Positions 1 to 8,300 of a DNA stretch of 64,000 nucleotides are shown here, in pieces; position 1 is the stretch's first letter, and each line of letters opens with the position of its first letter. The stretch is from Aurantibacter aestuarii. Its GTDB lineage: Bacteria > Bacteroidota > Bacteroidia > Flavobacteriales > Flavobacteriaceae. Both the position numbers and the translations under genes were made by a program. The notes below the pieces were generated by a model. It was not told where the DNA came from and searched no databases. It saw nothing but the letters and a program-made list of their open reading frames with translations. The stretch covers positions 813,501-877,500 of the forward strand of contig NZ_PXOQ01000009.1 in the NCBI RefSeq assembly GCF_003008425.1, read 5' to 3'.

Positions 1-366
1 AAAGAAGCCATGCTTAATTTAACAGCAGAAATTAATGCGCAGTATGAGCGTGAAGTTGTTACAATTGTTATAAAAGACCAATATTATAACATGAAAGAAA
101 AAGTAAAACCTGTTATGCATATTGTAGATTTAGCAGAAGAAGCTATGTTACAATTAGACATAAAACCTCTTATTAAAGCTATTAGAGGTGGTACCGATGG
201 ATCCCAGTTAAGCTATATGGGCTTACCTTGTCCTAATATTTTTGCTGGAGGACATAATTTTCACGGACGTTACGAATATGTTCCTGTAGAAAGCATGATT
301 AAGGCCACACAAGTAATTTGTAAAATAGCAGAATTAGCTGCAACAAATAATTATAAACATGAATAA
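1..366 (+). CDS. pepT: Peptidase T (tripeptidase), C-terminal part, cut by the window edge
   Basis: The frame is open from base 1, so the gene starts left of the window and only about the last 121 residues are present. The C-terminal M20-family signature is clear: IRGGTDGSQLSYMGLPCPN followed by a GGHNFHGRYE segment, as in PepT. PepT is a cytoplasmic dizinc aminotripeptidase that releases the N-terminal residue of tripeptides. The metal-binding N-terminal half is not visible. The stop codon overlaps the start of the next gene, so the two are probably co-transcribed. The family call is secure; substrate specificity is known only from the family. Confidence 0.93.
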   Translation, partial: KEAMLNLTAEINAQYEREVVTIVIKDQYYNMKEKVKPVMHIVDLAEEAMLQLDIKPLIKAIRGGTDGSQLSYMGLPCPNIFAGGHNFHGRYEYVPVESMIKATQVICKIAELAATNNYKHE

Positions 367-778
367 TACACTTAGAAATATTCTAGCTGTGGTGTTAGGC
401 TGGTTTGCAGGAAGCATAGTAAATATGGCCTTAGTGCAGCTAGGATATTACATCTACCCTATTCCTAATGTAGACACTAATAATCTAGAAGCATTAACTA
501 ATGTTATGCCTAGTTTAAGTTCAAAACATTTTATTTTTCCTTTCTTAGCACACGCTGTAGGTACACTTGTTGGTGCATTTATAACAGCATTAATAGTTTT
601 AAAATATAAAGTAAGGTTTGCACTTGTTATAGGTACCTTATTTTTTATTGGAGGAATTATAGTAAATATGATGCTACCAGCTCCAACTTGGTTTAAAGCG
701 GTAGATTTACTTCTAGCTTATATGCCTATGGCTTTTGCTGGAGGCTTTCTAGCAAAATCATTAAAGAAAACTCACTAA
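359..778 (+). CDS. Small integral membrane protein, about four helices, unknown function
   Basis: 139 residues. Hydrophobic segments lie near residues 7-30, 58-82, 86-107 and 113-132, so it should be an inner-membrane protein with four helices. The N-terminal helix carries small residues (GWFAGSIVNMAL), and the C-terminus is short and basic. Its ATG overlaps the pepT stop by 8 nt, which suggests translational coupling. A strong hairpin terminator follows at 791-818. I recognise no characterised family; similar short proteins occur as conserved hypotheticals in flavobacteria. Function is not inferred. Confidence 0.8.
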   Translation: MNNTLRNILAVVLGWFAGSIVNMALVQLGYYIYPIPNVDTNNLEALTNVMPSLSSKHFIFPFLAHAVGTLVGAFITALIVLKYKVRFALVIGTLFFIGGIIVNMMLPAPTWFKAVDLLLAYMPMAFAGGFLAKSLKKTH

Positions 779-790
779 AGCTCACAAAAA

Positions 791-818
791 AAAGCTTCTC
801 TAAAAATAGAGAAGCTTT
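791..818. terminator. Bidirectional hairpin terminator
   Basis: A perfect 11-bp stem (AAAGCTTCTCT at 791-801 with AGAGAAGCTTT at 808-818) and a 6-nt loop. It lies between the end of the plus-strand membrane gene and the 3' end of the minus-strand tRNA-His, so it can serve both transcripts. Confidence 0.8.
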
Positions 819-827
819 GTTCTTTTG

Positions 828-902
828 GGTGGAAGACGGGATTCGAACCCGCGACCCTCGGTACCACAAACCGATGCTCTAACCAGCTGAGCTACAACCA
901 CC
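828..902 (-). tRNA. tRNA-His (anticodon GTG)
   Basis: Read on the minus strand, the D arm (AGCTCAGCTGGTTAGAGC), the anticodon arm (TCGGT, loop TTGTGGT, ACCGA) and the T arm (GCGGG, TTCGAAT, CCCGT) all fold. The loop gives anticodon GTG. The extra G at position -1 (base 902) faces C73 (base 828), the histidine identity pair. CCA is not encoded. The acceptor stem is odd: GTGGTTG opposite CTTCCAC leaves two adjacent U-U mismatches at positions 5:68 and 6:67. Confidence 0.93.
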
Positions 903-977
903 ATTTTAACACCTAAAATAGTGCGAGTGCAAATGTAATTGATTTAGTAAAAATCACAAACATTTTTTTATATTTTT

Positions 978-1694
978 TTATTTTAAATTAAATAAACTCT
1001 CTACAGCCACATAACGTTCTGCAGTAAACCCTTCTGCATAATCGCTATTAATTAATCTACCCAAGTCATTTGCTCGGTATTTTATACTGTCTAAAAAATT
1101 CTTGCTCGTAATTGGTGTTTCTGCTTCTTTATTTTCTGGATCATAAAACTGAGTTTTATAAGCCATCACACTTTGCATTTTAACATCTATATAAGATGAG
1201 ATATCCACTACAAAATCTGGTTCAATAGTTTTCCACTGAATATAATGATATACTTGTTTTGGACGCCATTTATCTTGGCGCTTTGCATTAAGTGTAGTTT
1301 CAATTTTTACTAAACCACTTAAAAAACAAGCATCACTTACTAGTTTACTGCCTTTTCCATGATCGATATGTCGGTCATCAATAGCATTACAAAGTACAAT
1401 TTCTGGTTGGTACTTTCTTAGCATTTTAATGATTTCAAGCTGATGTGTTTTATCATTTACAAAAAAGCCATCTGCAAAACCTAAATTCTCTCTTACTTGA
1501 ACTCCTAAAATCTTGGCCGCATTTGCTGCTTCTTCTTTACGAGTAAACTCTGTACCTCTTGTTCCTAACTCACCTTTTGTTAAGTCTATGATTCCAACTC
1601 TTTTTCCGTTAGCTATTTCTTTAGCTAGAGTACCTCCACAGCCTAACTCTACATCGTCTGGATGAGCTCCAAATGCCAAAATATCTAATTTCAT
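978..1694 (-). CDS. bshB1: Bacillithiol biosynthesis deacetylase BshB1
   Basis: 238 residues, the family's usual length. It removes the acetyl group from GlcNAc-malate, the second step of bacillithiol synthesis. This is a cytoplasmic zinc LmbE/PIG-L fold: the HPDD motif lies at residues 11-14 (metal ligands and catalytic Asp), and HIDH at 109-112 supplies the third ligand. It is the last gene of a minus-strand operon, 3 nt after rlmF and two genes after a trans-sulfuration enzyme. Sulfur metabolism next to a low-molecular-weight thiol gene makes sense. No bshA or bshC is in the window. Confidence 0.93.
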   Translation of the reverse strand: MKLDILAFGAHPDDVELGCGGTLAKEIANGKRVGIIDLTKGELGTRGTEFTRKEEAANAAKILGVQVRENLGFADGFFVNDKTHQLEIIKMLRKYQPEIVLCNAIDDRHIDHGKGSKLVSDACFLSGLVKIETTLNAKRQDKWRPKQVYHYIQWKTIEPDFVVDISSYIDVKMQSVMAYKTQFYDPENKEAETPITSKNFLDSIKYRANDLGRLINSDYAEGFTAERYVAVESLFNLK

Positions 1695-1697
1695 GTC

Positions 1698-2585
1698 TTA
1701 TAGTTTAAATGAATTTAACGCGTCTTCCTTTAAATAGGTCCATAATAACATATGACTTGTTTTTTTTCCTAAAGTCATTTTAATAACCTTTACTTGTTCA
1801 GGTTCATACTTTTTTAAAACGACTTTCATTGGTCTAAGCAGATCTTTGTCTGAAACTAAAGTTGTAAACCATGCCACGTTTGTTTTAATTAAACTACTGT
1901 CGTAAATATAATTTTGAATAAAGGCTTTTTCGCCTCCATCATACCAAAGTTCGTTTGCTTTACCACTAAAATTTCTACCCGTATTTGGATCTAATTTAAG
2001 ACCACGCCACTTTTTTTGTGTTGCTTTTATGGCAGAAGCTTCATCTTTATAAAAAGGCGGATTACTAATAGCAACGGTCACTTTCTCCTCTGGTTTTAAA
2101 ACATTTTGTAAAATATGAGCCGGATTATCTTGAGTTCTTAAAGAAATGGCATGACCTAGTTTATTTTTTTCAATAATTTTAGTCGCATTCTTTAAAGAGT
2201 CCTTATCTGTATCTGTTGCAATAAAATTCCAGCCAAATGCTTTTTGACCCAGTAATGGGTAAATTAATGTTGCACCTGTACCAATATCTAAAACTGTAGC
2301 TTTATCGTTAAGCTTGTTTATTTTTAAAACATCATTAATTTCATGAAGGTAATCTACACGACTAGGTATTGGCGGGCATAAATGCGCATTAGAAAATTCC
2401 CAATAATCGATATCATAATAGGATTTTATTAAGGCCTTATTTAAGGTCTTAACTGCTTCGGGATTAGCAAAATCAATAGTTTCTACTTTATATTGATTAA
2501 CAAATATGTAATCCTTTAATTTTGGAGTAAGTTTTGCTAAACGTTGTAAATCGTAATTGTTGATATGCGGATTGTTTGTGTTCAA
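1698..2585 (-). CDS. rlmF: 23S rRNA (adenine(1618)-N6)-methyltransferase RlmF
   Basis: 295 residues. The SAM-binding motif I is DIGTGA at residues 100-105, and the N6-adenine methyltransferase motif IV is NPPF at 175-178, followed by FYKDEASA as in RlmF. It methylates A1618 of 23S rRNA. The N-terminal block around HLCPPIPSRVDYLH (68-81) is typical of the RlmF/METTL16 group. It sits 13 nt after the trans-sulfuration gene and 3 nt before bshB1 in a minus-strand operon. Family call from motifs; target base from family knowledge. Confidence 0.93.
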   Translation of the reverse strand: MNTNNPHINNYDLQRLAKLTPKLKDYIFVNQYKVETIDFANPEAVKTLNKALIKSYYDIDYWEFSNAHLCPPIPSRVDYLHEINDVLKINKLNDKATVLDIGTGATLIYPLLGQKAFGWNFIATDTDKDSLKNATKIIEKNKLGHAISLRTQDNPAHILQNVLKPEEKVTVAISNPPFYKDEASAIKATQKKWRGLKLDPNTGRNFSGKANELWYDGGEKAFIQNYIYDSSLIKTNVAWFTTLVSDKDLLRPMKVVLKKYEPEQVKVIKMTLGKKTSHMLLWTYLKEDALNSFKL

Positions 2586-2598
2586 AGTTTTCTATGTA

Positions 2599-3747
2599 TT
2601 ATTTAGATGTTACTGCTTGTAAAATATCTTGTTTTAAATCGGCTATATCTTCAATGCCTACTGAGAAGCGAATTAACCGGTCGCTAATTCCTGTTTTTTT
2701 TCGTTCTGCTTCAGTTAAAAGCGAATGTGAAGTTAAGGCTGGGGAAAGTAACGTACTCTCTACACCTGCCAAACTCATAGACGATTTTATAAGTTTTAAT
2801 TTTTTTTGAAAGTCTAAAGATTCAAACTCTTTAGTTAATTCAAAAGACAACATAGCTCCAAAACCTTTCATTTGTGACTTTGCAAGCTTATACTGAGGAT
2901 GCGTTTTTAATCCTGGATAATATACTTTATCCACAAAACTCTGTTTATTTAGCCATTTTGCCATTTTCAAGGCGTTTTTAGTTTGTGCTTTAACACGTAA
3001 GCCTAAAGTTTTCATACTTCGCTCTAATAACCAAACGGTTTGGTCACTTAAGTTACCACCAAAATTTTTAGAGGTGTTCCAGATGGTATCTATATGTTTT
3101 TGACTAGATGCTATAGCTCCTGCAGAAATATCGCTATGTCCACCAAGATATTTTGTAGCAGAATGCATCACAATATCAACCCCAAAATCCATTGGAGTTT
3201 GGTTTATAGGACTAGCAAAGGTGTTGTCTATACTGGTAAGAATATTATGCTTCTTTGCTAAAGATGCAACACCTTTTATATCTGTAACCGTTAGTAATGG
3301 ATTAGAAGGTGTTTCTATATGAATTAATTTGGTATTTGGTTGAATGGCATTTTTAAAATCTTTAACCTCATAGCCATCCGTAAATGTATATTGGATATTC
3401 AATTTAGAGAATTCTTCTTTTACAAAGTTTAAAGTACCACCATAAATAGTGTTTTGTAAAACAATATGGTCTCCAGATTTTAAGAATGCTAAAAACATAT
3501 GACTTAAAGCTGCCATACCAGAGCTAAATATTAATGCCGCTTCTGTATGCTCTAAAGCAGCTATTTTTTGAGCTAAGTGGGTTTGATTTGGCGTATTAAA
3601 ATAACGTGGATAACGTTTAAGGTCTACATCTAAAAACTCATAAGATGTTGACATGTATATGGGAGAAACTGCACCTTTAAATTGCTCGTCTTTAATTTCT
3701 CCAACATGAGTACATATTGTATTTGTACCTAATTTTGAATCTTTCAT
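2599..3747 (-). CDS. PLP-dependent trans-sulfuration enzyme (cystathionine gamma-synthase/lyase or methionine gamma-lyase type)
   Basis: 382 residues, fold type I PLP enzyme of the Cys/Met metabolism family. SGMAAL (76-81) is the phosphate-binding turn, and HSATKYLGGHSD carries the Schiff-base lysine K199. IDNTFASP (173-180) and IETPSNP (144-150) are also standard. It handles cystathionine, homocysteine or methionine. The exact reaction within this family cannot be told from sequence alone. It is first in a minus-strand operon with rlmF and bshB1. A -7-like TATCTTTA lies about 20 nt upstream of the ATG. No SAM riboswitch is visible in the 160-nt upstream gap. Confidence 0.9.
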   Translation of the reverse strand: MKDSKLGTNTICTHVGEIKDEQFKGAVSPIYMSTSYEFLDVDLKRYPRYFNTPNQTHLAQKIAALEHTEAALIFSSGMAALSHMFLAFLKSGDHIVLQNTIYGGTLNFVKEEFSKLNIQYTFTDGYEVKDFKNAIQPNTKLIHIETPSNPLLTVTDIKGVASLAKKHNILTSIDNTFASPINQTPMDFGVDIVMHSATKYLGGHSDISAGAIASSQKHIDTIWNTSKNFGGNLSDQTVWLLERSMKTLGLRVKAQTKNALKMAKWLNKQSFVDKVYYPGLKTHPQYKLAKSQMKGFGAMLSFELTKEFESLDFQKKLKLIKSSMSLAGVESTLLSPALTSHSLLTEAERKKTGISDRLIRFSVGIEDIADLKQDILQAVTSK

Positions 3748-3908
3748 TTACTTATTTGATAATAGGGTAAAGATACTTAATTTTAATTCAACTCTGCTGA
3801 GATTAAAACGAAGTTAAAGCCTTATAAATTTAACTCAAAACACTCTAATTTAAAGCTTTAACACAGCCTTAACTAAAATTAGTAGTTATTTTTTGTATCT
3901 TACAAATT

Positions 3909-4280
3909 ATGGTACAATCACAAAAAGCAGAACATAAAGACTTATTAGAACAAAGTATTAACCATTTAGAACATTTGGGTTATGAAAAAATTAAAGCCGA
4001 TTTAGACGGTTTTGATTCTCCAAAATCCTTTCTTAAAAAAGGAAGCGATATTGTTGTAACACCAGACATTACAGCTTATAGGCGTTCTAAAAAATATTAT
4101 TTTGAACTCGGCATTAAGAATGATGAGACGAAACTTTTAAAATCCAAATGGCGATTTTTAGATGTGTTATCTCGTATGAAAAATGAACGATTTAAAATAA
4201 TTACTAAAAAAGGACATTATAGTTTTACCAATCAAGTATTAGATGACTTAAATCTTGAAAAAAACTTAATTAAATTATAA
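3909..4280 (+). CDS. Orphan protein with a possible restriction-endonuclease-like core
   Basis: 123 residues, basic, no signal peptide or membrane segment. The middle looks like the core of a PD-(D/E)XK fold. Residues 48-53 (IVVTPD) are followed by a strand containing FELGIK with E66 and K70, then a helix. The spacing fits the fold, but the usual E-x-K is E-x-x-x-K here, so nuclease activity is doubtful. No methylase, toxin or antitoxin partner is next to it. It has its own short promoter gap and ends in a strong terminator shared with the convergent mscL operon. The fold is an inference only. Confidence 0.6.
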   Translation: MVQSQKAEHKDLLEQSINHLEHLGYEKIKADLDGFDSPKSFLKKGSDIVVTPDITAYRRSKKYYFELGIKNDETKLLKSKWRFLDVLSRMKNERFKIITKKGHYSFTNQVLDDLNLEKNLIKL

Positions 4281-4283
4281 ACA

Positions 4284-4308
4284 AAAAGAGCGCTATTCGC
4301 GCTCTTTT
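4284..4308. terminator. Bidirectional terminator between convergent units
   Basis: Stem AAAAGAGCGC (4284-4293) and GCGCTCTTTT (4299-4308) with a 5-nt loop and T-rich flanks on both sides. It ends the plus-strand orphan gene. On the minus strand it overlaps the last codons of the 49-aa gene that follows mscL. Confidence 0.85.
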
Positions 4309-4442
4309 GCTTTTTGTATGATTTCTTTTAAACGTTGTTTCCTTAACGCTTCTTCAGCTTTCTTTTTGTTAATTTTTCTTGCCATTAACTTAGAGTGTAA
4401 AGCTTTATTTTTTGTGTTTTTTGCACTGCCTTTTTTTGCCAT
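4293..4442 (-). CDS. 49-residue highly basic protein coupled to mscL
   Basis: ATG at 4442, TAG at 4293. The start overlaps the mscL stop in the sequence TAATG, a classic translational-coupling arrangement. The product begins MAKKGSAKNT and continues with dense Lys/Arg (20 of 49 residues), predicted as a helix from about residue 14 to the end. Such composition suits binding to RNA, ribosome or membrane phospholipid, but no family is recognised. It ends inside the terminator stem, consistent with being the last gene of the mscL transcript. Length and start rest on the overlap and on the fully open frame. Confidence 0.7.
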   Translation of the reverse strand: MAKKGSAKNTKNKALHSKLMARKINKKKAEEALRKQRLKEIIQKAKERE

Positions 4443-4891
4443 TAATCTTTACTTACTTTCTTTAATAGTGCATTCTGCTCTTCCATTAAATCGTTAAGGT
4501 TGCTTAACAATTCTATATCTTTTGGAGTTTTAACCGTAGGATCTTTAGCATCGTTTGATTTATCCTTAAGTTTATTCATTGCTTTAACAACCAGAAAGAC
4601 TGTAAAACCAACTATTATAAAGTCTAAAACCACCTCAAACAATTCTCCGTAATAAATAGCAACTTCTTCTGTGGTCACTTTACCTTCTGCTGTTTTAACA
4701 GCTTCTCTAAGAATGTATCGTTTATTTTCATAATTAAGACCATTGGTCATTAACGATAATGGAGGTAAAAAAACTTTCTTTACTAAAACATCAATAACTT
4801 TATTAAAAGATGCGCCGATTATAATACCAATCGCCATATCTATCATGTTTCCCTTAACGGCAAACTCTTTAAATTCTTTTAAAAATTTCAT
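4442..4891 (-). CDS. mscL: Large-conductance mechanosensitive channel MscL
   Basis: 149 residues from the ATG at 4891. A longer open frame begins 10 codons upstream, but MKFLKEFKEFAVKGNMIDMA is exactly the conserved MscL N-terminus, so the inner start is chosen. TM1 follows with GIIIGASFNKVIDVLV, then a periplasmic loop, TM2 (about 93-113) and a C-terminal helix ending near LMEEQNALLKK. It opens under membrane tension and releases solutes on hypo-osmotic shock. It lies downstream of ccsBA and two tiny membrane genes, and upstream of a coupled 49-aa basic protein. Confidence 0.95.
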   Translation of the reverse strand: MKFLKEFKEFAVKGNMIDMAIGIIIGASFNKVIDVLVKKVFLPPLSLMTNGLNYENKRYILREAVKTAEGKVTTEEVAIYYGELFEVVLDFIIVGFTVFLVVKAMNKLKDKSNDAKDPTVKTPKDIELLSNLNDLMEEQNALLKKVSKD

Positions 4892-4950
4892 AGAAAATAT
4901 CGTGCAAAACGTAATACTCATATAAATATGAGCTCAATAGATAATTACCT

Positions 4951-5061
4951 TTAATTATTTCTATTTGTTTTATTATAAAAACGAACCATTGCTATAGCCC
5001 ATATTAGAACAAAAACAAATACAATAATAGAAAACCAAAATATTAGTGTATTACTTTCCAT
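4951..5061 (-). CDS. 36-residue single-pass membrane protein
   Basis: ATG at 5061, TAA at 4951. It overlaps the end of the 61-aa gene by 11 nt. One hydrophobic helix (about residues 5-26, containing FWFSIIVFVFVLIWAIAM) is followed by a short Arg/Lys/Asn tail. Size and topology resemble CcmD-like accessory peptides of cytochrome c maturation, and ccsBA is the nearest large upstream gene. That resemblance is only topological. No family is recognised. Support comes from the overlap, the strand agreement with its neighbours and the hydrophobic pattern. Confidence 0.5.
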   Translation of the reverse strand: MESNTLIFWFSIIVFVFVLIWAIAMVRFYNKTNRNN

Positions 5062-5236
5062 TATTTACAAGTCTAAAATAAATTAAAACTGCTAATAAAG
5101 TTGGAGCCCAAAGACCTACAAAAATGGCATGTATTTCTTCTCCTTTTAGAAACAGATATTCGGCAAATAAAATAATTACCAAACAAAGTAAAAGCATGAT
5201 TAAATTAATCAGTCCAATTCTTTTTATGTAATTCAT
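5051..5236 (-). CDS. 61-residue two-helix membrane protein
   Basis: Hydrophobic segments at about residues 7-28 and 36-55, joined by a short loop KGEEIHA, with a basic N-terminus (MNYIKRIG). It lies 80 nt after ccsBA on the same strand and overlaps the next 36-aa gene by 11 nt. A weak hairpin (5286-5312) sits between it and ccsBA. No characterised family is recognised. It may be a small subunit of the cytochrome c maturation machinery or unrelated; context is the only evidence. Confidence 0.6.
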   Translation of the reverse strand: MNYIKRIGLINLIMLLLCLVIILFAEYLFLKGEEIHAIFVGLWAPTLLAVLIYFRLVNNGK

Positions 5237-5316
5237 TACGAGTGTTAATATTATGTTAATATATAAAAACCAAATTTATTATGCTAACGCTATTAGGTTT
5301 ATTTCTAGCGTTTTAA

Positions 5317-8300
5317 TTATTTCTTATAATATTTGGCATATTTGAGATAAGAAAAAAGACTTAAAATAGCAATTATCCCTAAAGTAATAGCAATAAATTG
5401 AAAACTTAATATTTGGTCTCCACTAGCATAGCTATGTAGTCCTGAAAGATAAAAATTAACCCCAAAATACGTCATTAAAATACTTCCGAAGGTGATAATA
5501 GACATTAAGTTAAATAACCAACGTCCTCTTAAACCAGGTACTAAACGCATATGTATAACAAATGCATAAAGCATAATACTAATAAGCGCCCAAGTTTCTT
5601 TTGGATCCCAACCCCAGTATCTACCCCAGCTTTCATTAGCCCATTGTCCTCCTAAAAAGTTTCCAATGGTTAACATGACCAGACCTACGGTTAGTGCCAT
5701 TTCGTTTATAATAGTAAGCTCTTTAATATTAAGAAGCATTTTCTTTTTGTTCTTCTCGTTGGTTAATGTCATTAATATTAAGCTAACCGCTCCTAAAATC
5801 ATAGCCAAAGTAAATGGTCCATAACTGGCAACAATTACCGCAACATGAATCATTAACCAATAACTATTTAAAACGGGCTGTAAGTTAGCAATAGCAGGAT
5901 CCATCCAATTCCAATGTGCAATCATTAATATCATAGCTGTTACAAATGCGGTAGAAGCAATGGTTAAATCACTTTTACGACCAAAAGCCAAACCAAAAAA
6001 CATGGTTGCCCAAGCCACATATATCATAGACTCGTAAGCATCACTCCATGGGGCATGTCCAGAAATATACCAACGAGCTATTAAACCTAAAGTATGTAAT
6101 ATAAAAAGTAAAAGAATAATGACCTTAAACACTTTAACTGTAATTTTTAGTCCTTTACTCTGGTCTTTAAAAATCTGAATAATTAAAATTATAAATAGTA
6201 AAGTACCCGCGTACATGTACCAGCTGAATAGCTTTTTAAAGATATCGTACTTATTATAAAGAATTTCAGCATTAATTTTATCTTCTGAAAGCATCACCTC
6301 TTCACCTAATTTATTCTGAAGATTTGTAAACTCCTGAAGTAATTTATTAGACTTCGAAAAATCTTTAGTTTGCTTATCTTGATTTAGGTTATATAAATAA
6401 TAGTCGAAGCTAGAAGTAATATAATTACCATAAATGGTATCGTTTATTTTTTCCCTGTACCCTTCTTTTTGATATTCAAAAGGTGAAATCCACTTGTTAT
6501 TATCGTCGTTAGGAACAGGATATATTTTTATAGAACGACCTTCAATAACATTAGAGATTAAATTAACTCGCTCATTTGTTTCTACAAATTCTTTTTGAAT
6601 ACCGCTTTTTACCTGAGCCGAAGTTGCTTCGTCTAGATAAGGGTCTAATTTATATTTAAAATCTTCTCCAAAGAAATCTAAAAGTGTTACATATTTTTGA
6701 GATTTTGGTACGCCTATAATTTTACGAATAGAATCTCCTTTTTTAGGTTTTAAATAAATAATTGGCACGTTGTACCACAACATTGGACTTTCATGAATAC
6801 TTAAATACACTTGGTTTGCTGTTAAACCTTCATAAGTATCACTTTTACTTAATTTACGTAATAATTCTGATGCATAAGTGTCTACCGGCATCATACGTCC
6901 ACCAACATCCTGAATGACCAAACGCCCAAAAGCATCGGCAACCTCAACGGGTGCCACATTGGCTTTTAGCACAGAATCTATTTGTTGTTTTGTTGGTGCT
7001 TGTCGTGTTTCTCGTTTTACAGAGTGGTCGTGACCGTCATTCTCCGAATGTTGCTCCTGAGCTTGCAATCCAAAAGAAAGCGCTACGAAAAGCAGTGTTA
7101 ATAAAGCTTTCTTTTGAGATTTCACTTTCTCTAAATGGCGGGTTAAATCTGCAAAACGGGTTTTCTTATCAAACAAAATAGCCATTAAGCCGAAATACAG
7201 TAGAAAATAACCTAAGTAGGTTACCCAAGTTCCCCATTGATCATGATTTACAGATAAAATAGTTCCTTTTTCATCCGGATCAAAACCAGATTGAAAGAAG
7301 CGGTAGCCGCGATGATCTAAAACGTTATTCATAAATATTTTATAATCAAAATCGCCTTTATCTTCGTCTAAAATAGTCACCTTACTGGCAAATGAAGCAT
7401 ACCCTTTTTCAGTTCCAGGATATTTCTCTGCTTCAAAATCGTTTAATTTAATACTAAAAGGCAATTCTAAAACTTTTGCGCCATATTTTACATCTACACT
7501 TAAACCTCCAACCTCAACAGTCTCATAGGCATTATTTGTGCCCTTTCCTCCTAACAATTGCACCTTTTTAGTTTCGTTATTAGCGGTTACATTTAAAACC
7601 AATCCATCTTCATCGTTTTTTAAAAGTTTTGATTTTTGGACTATGTCAAACTTACCTTTAACCACAGGTTTAGGAAACACCATTTGCATATCGCCTATAA
7701 CATAACGAGAACGCAACATTAAAGGCTGCAAACTATCTTTATATAGTTGACCTTGATTCATGGTTGCCATTTGCAAATATTCGCCTTCAAAAGGAGAATT
7801 TATAGTCAGTTGCCCGGTTTCGGAATTTGTTATATTTATAGCGCCATCTGTTGGTTTATTTAACGCTATTAATACATTATGAATACTTTGAACTTCGCCT
7901 TCTTTTAAAAAATGGTTATGAGGTGCTCCATTTCCTGCTTCAACGATTTTTAAATAAGCTTCTCCGGTTTCGTCGGGAACAATATCTTTTTCTGCTCCAA
8001 CAATAAATTTATCGATCTCAATTTTTACTGCTGTATCTCCGTAAGTGGTATTTAATTCAAAATCGTTATCTAATCTGCCTGAAAAATCTACTTCCTCATT
8101 AAAAGGTCTACGTTGTGCTACGCCATTAATTTCATAATCCCCATTAATATAACCAGACACATAAGTTTTTTGAGATAGAAATACATTTTCTGTATTTCCC
8201 TCACGAATTGGCATCATCCCTTCAAAACCTACATATCGCGTAATAAATGCCCCAATTAAGATGAAGATAAAAGCAAAATGAAGAATAAAAGTCGCCCATT

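Noticed and set aside
3748-3908. A SAM riboswitch before the trans-sulfuration gene
   Set aside because: No SAM-I or SAM-II features are visible, and the -7-like box is close to the ATG.
5286-5312. A hairpin after ccsBA as a terminator
   Set aside because: A 7-bp stem with a 13-nt loop and no T run; too weak to call.
6951-7181. A 76-codon frame antisense inside ccsBA
   Set aside because: It lies opposite the signal-like middle of ccsBA and has no start context or family.
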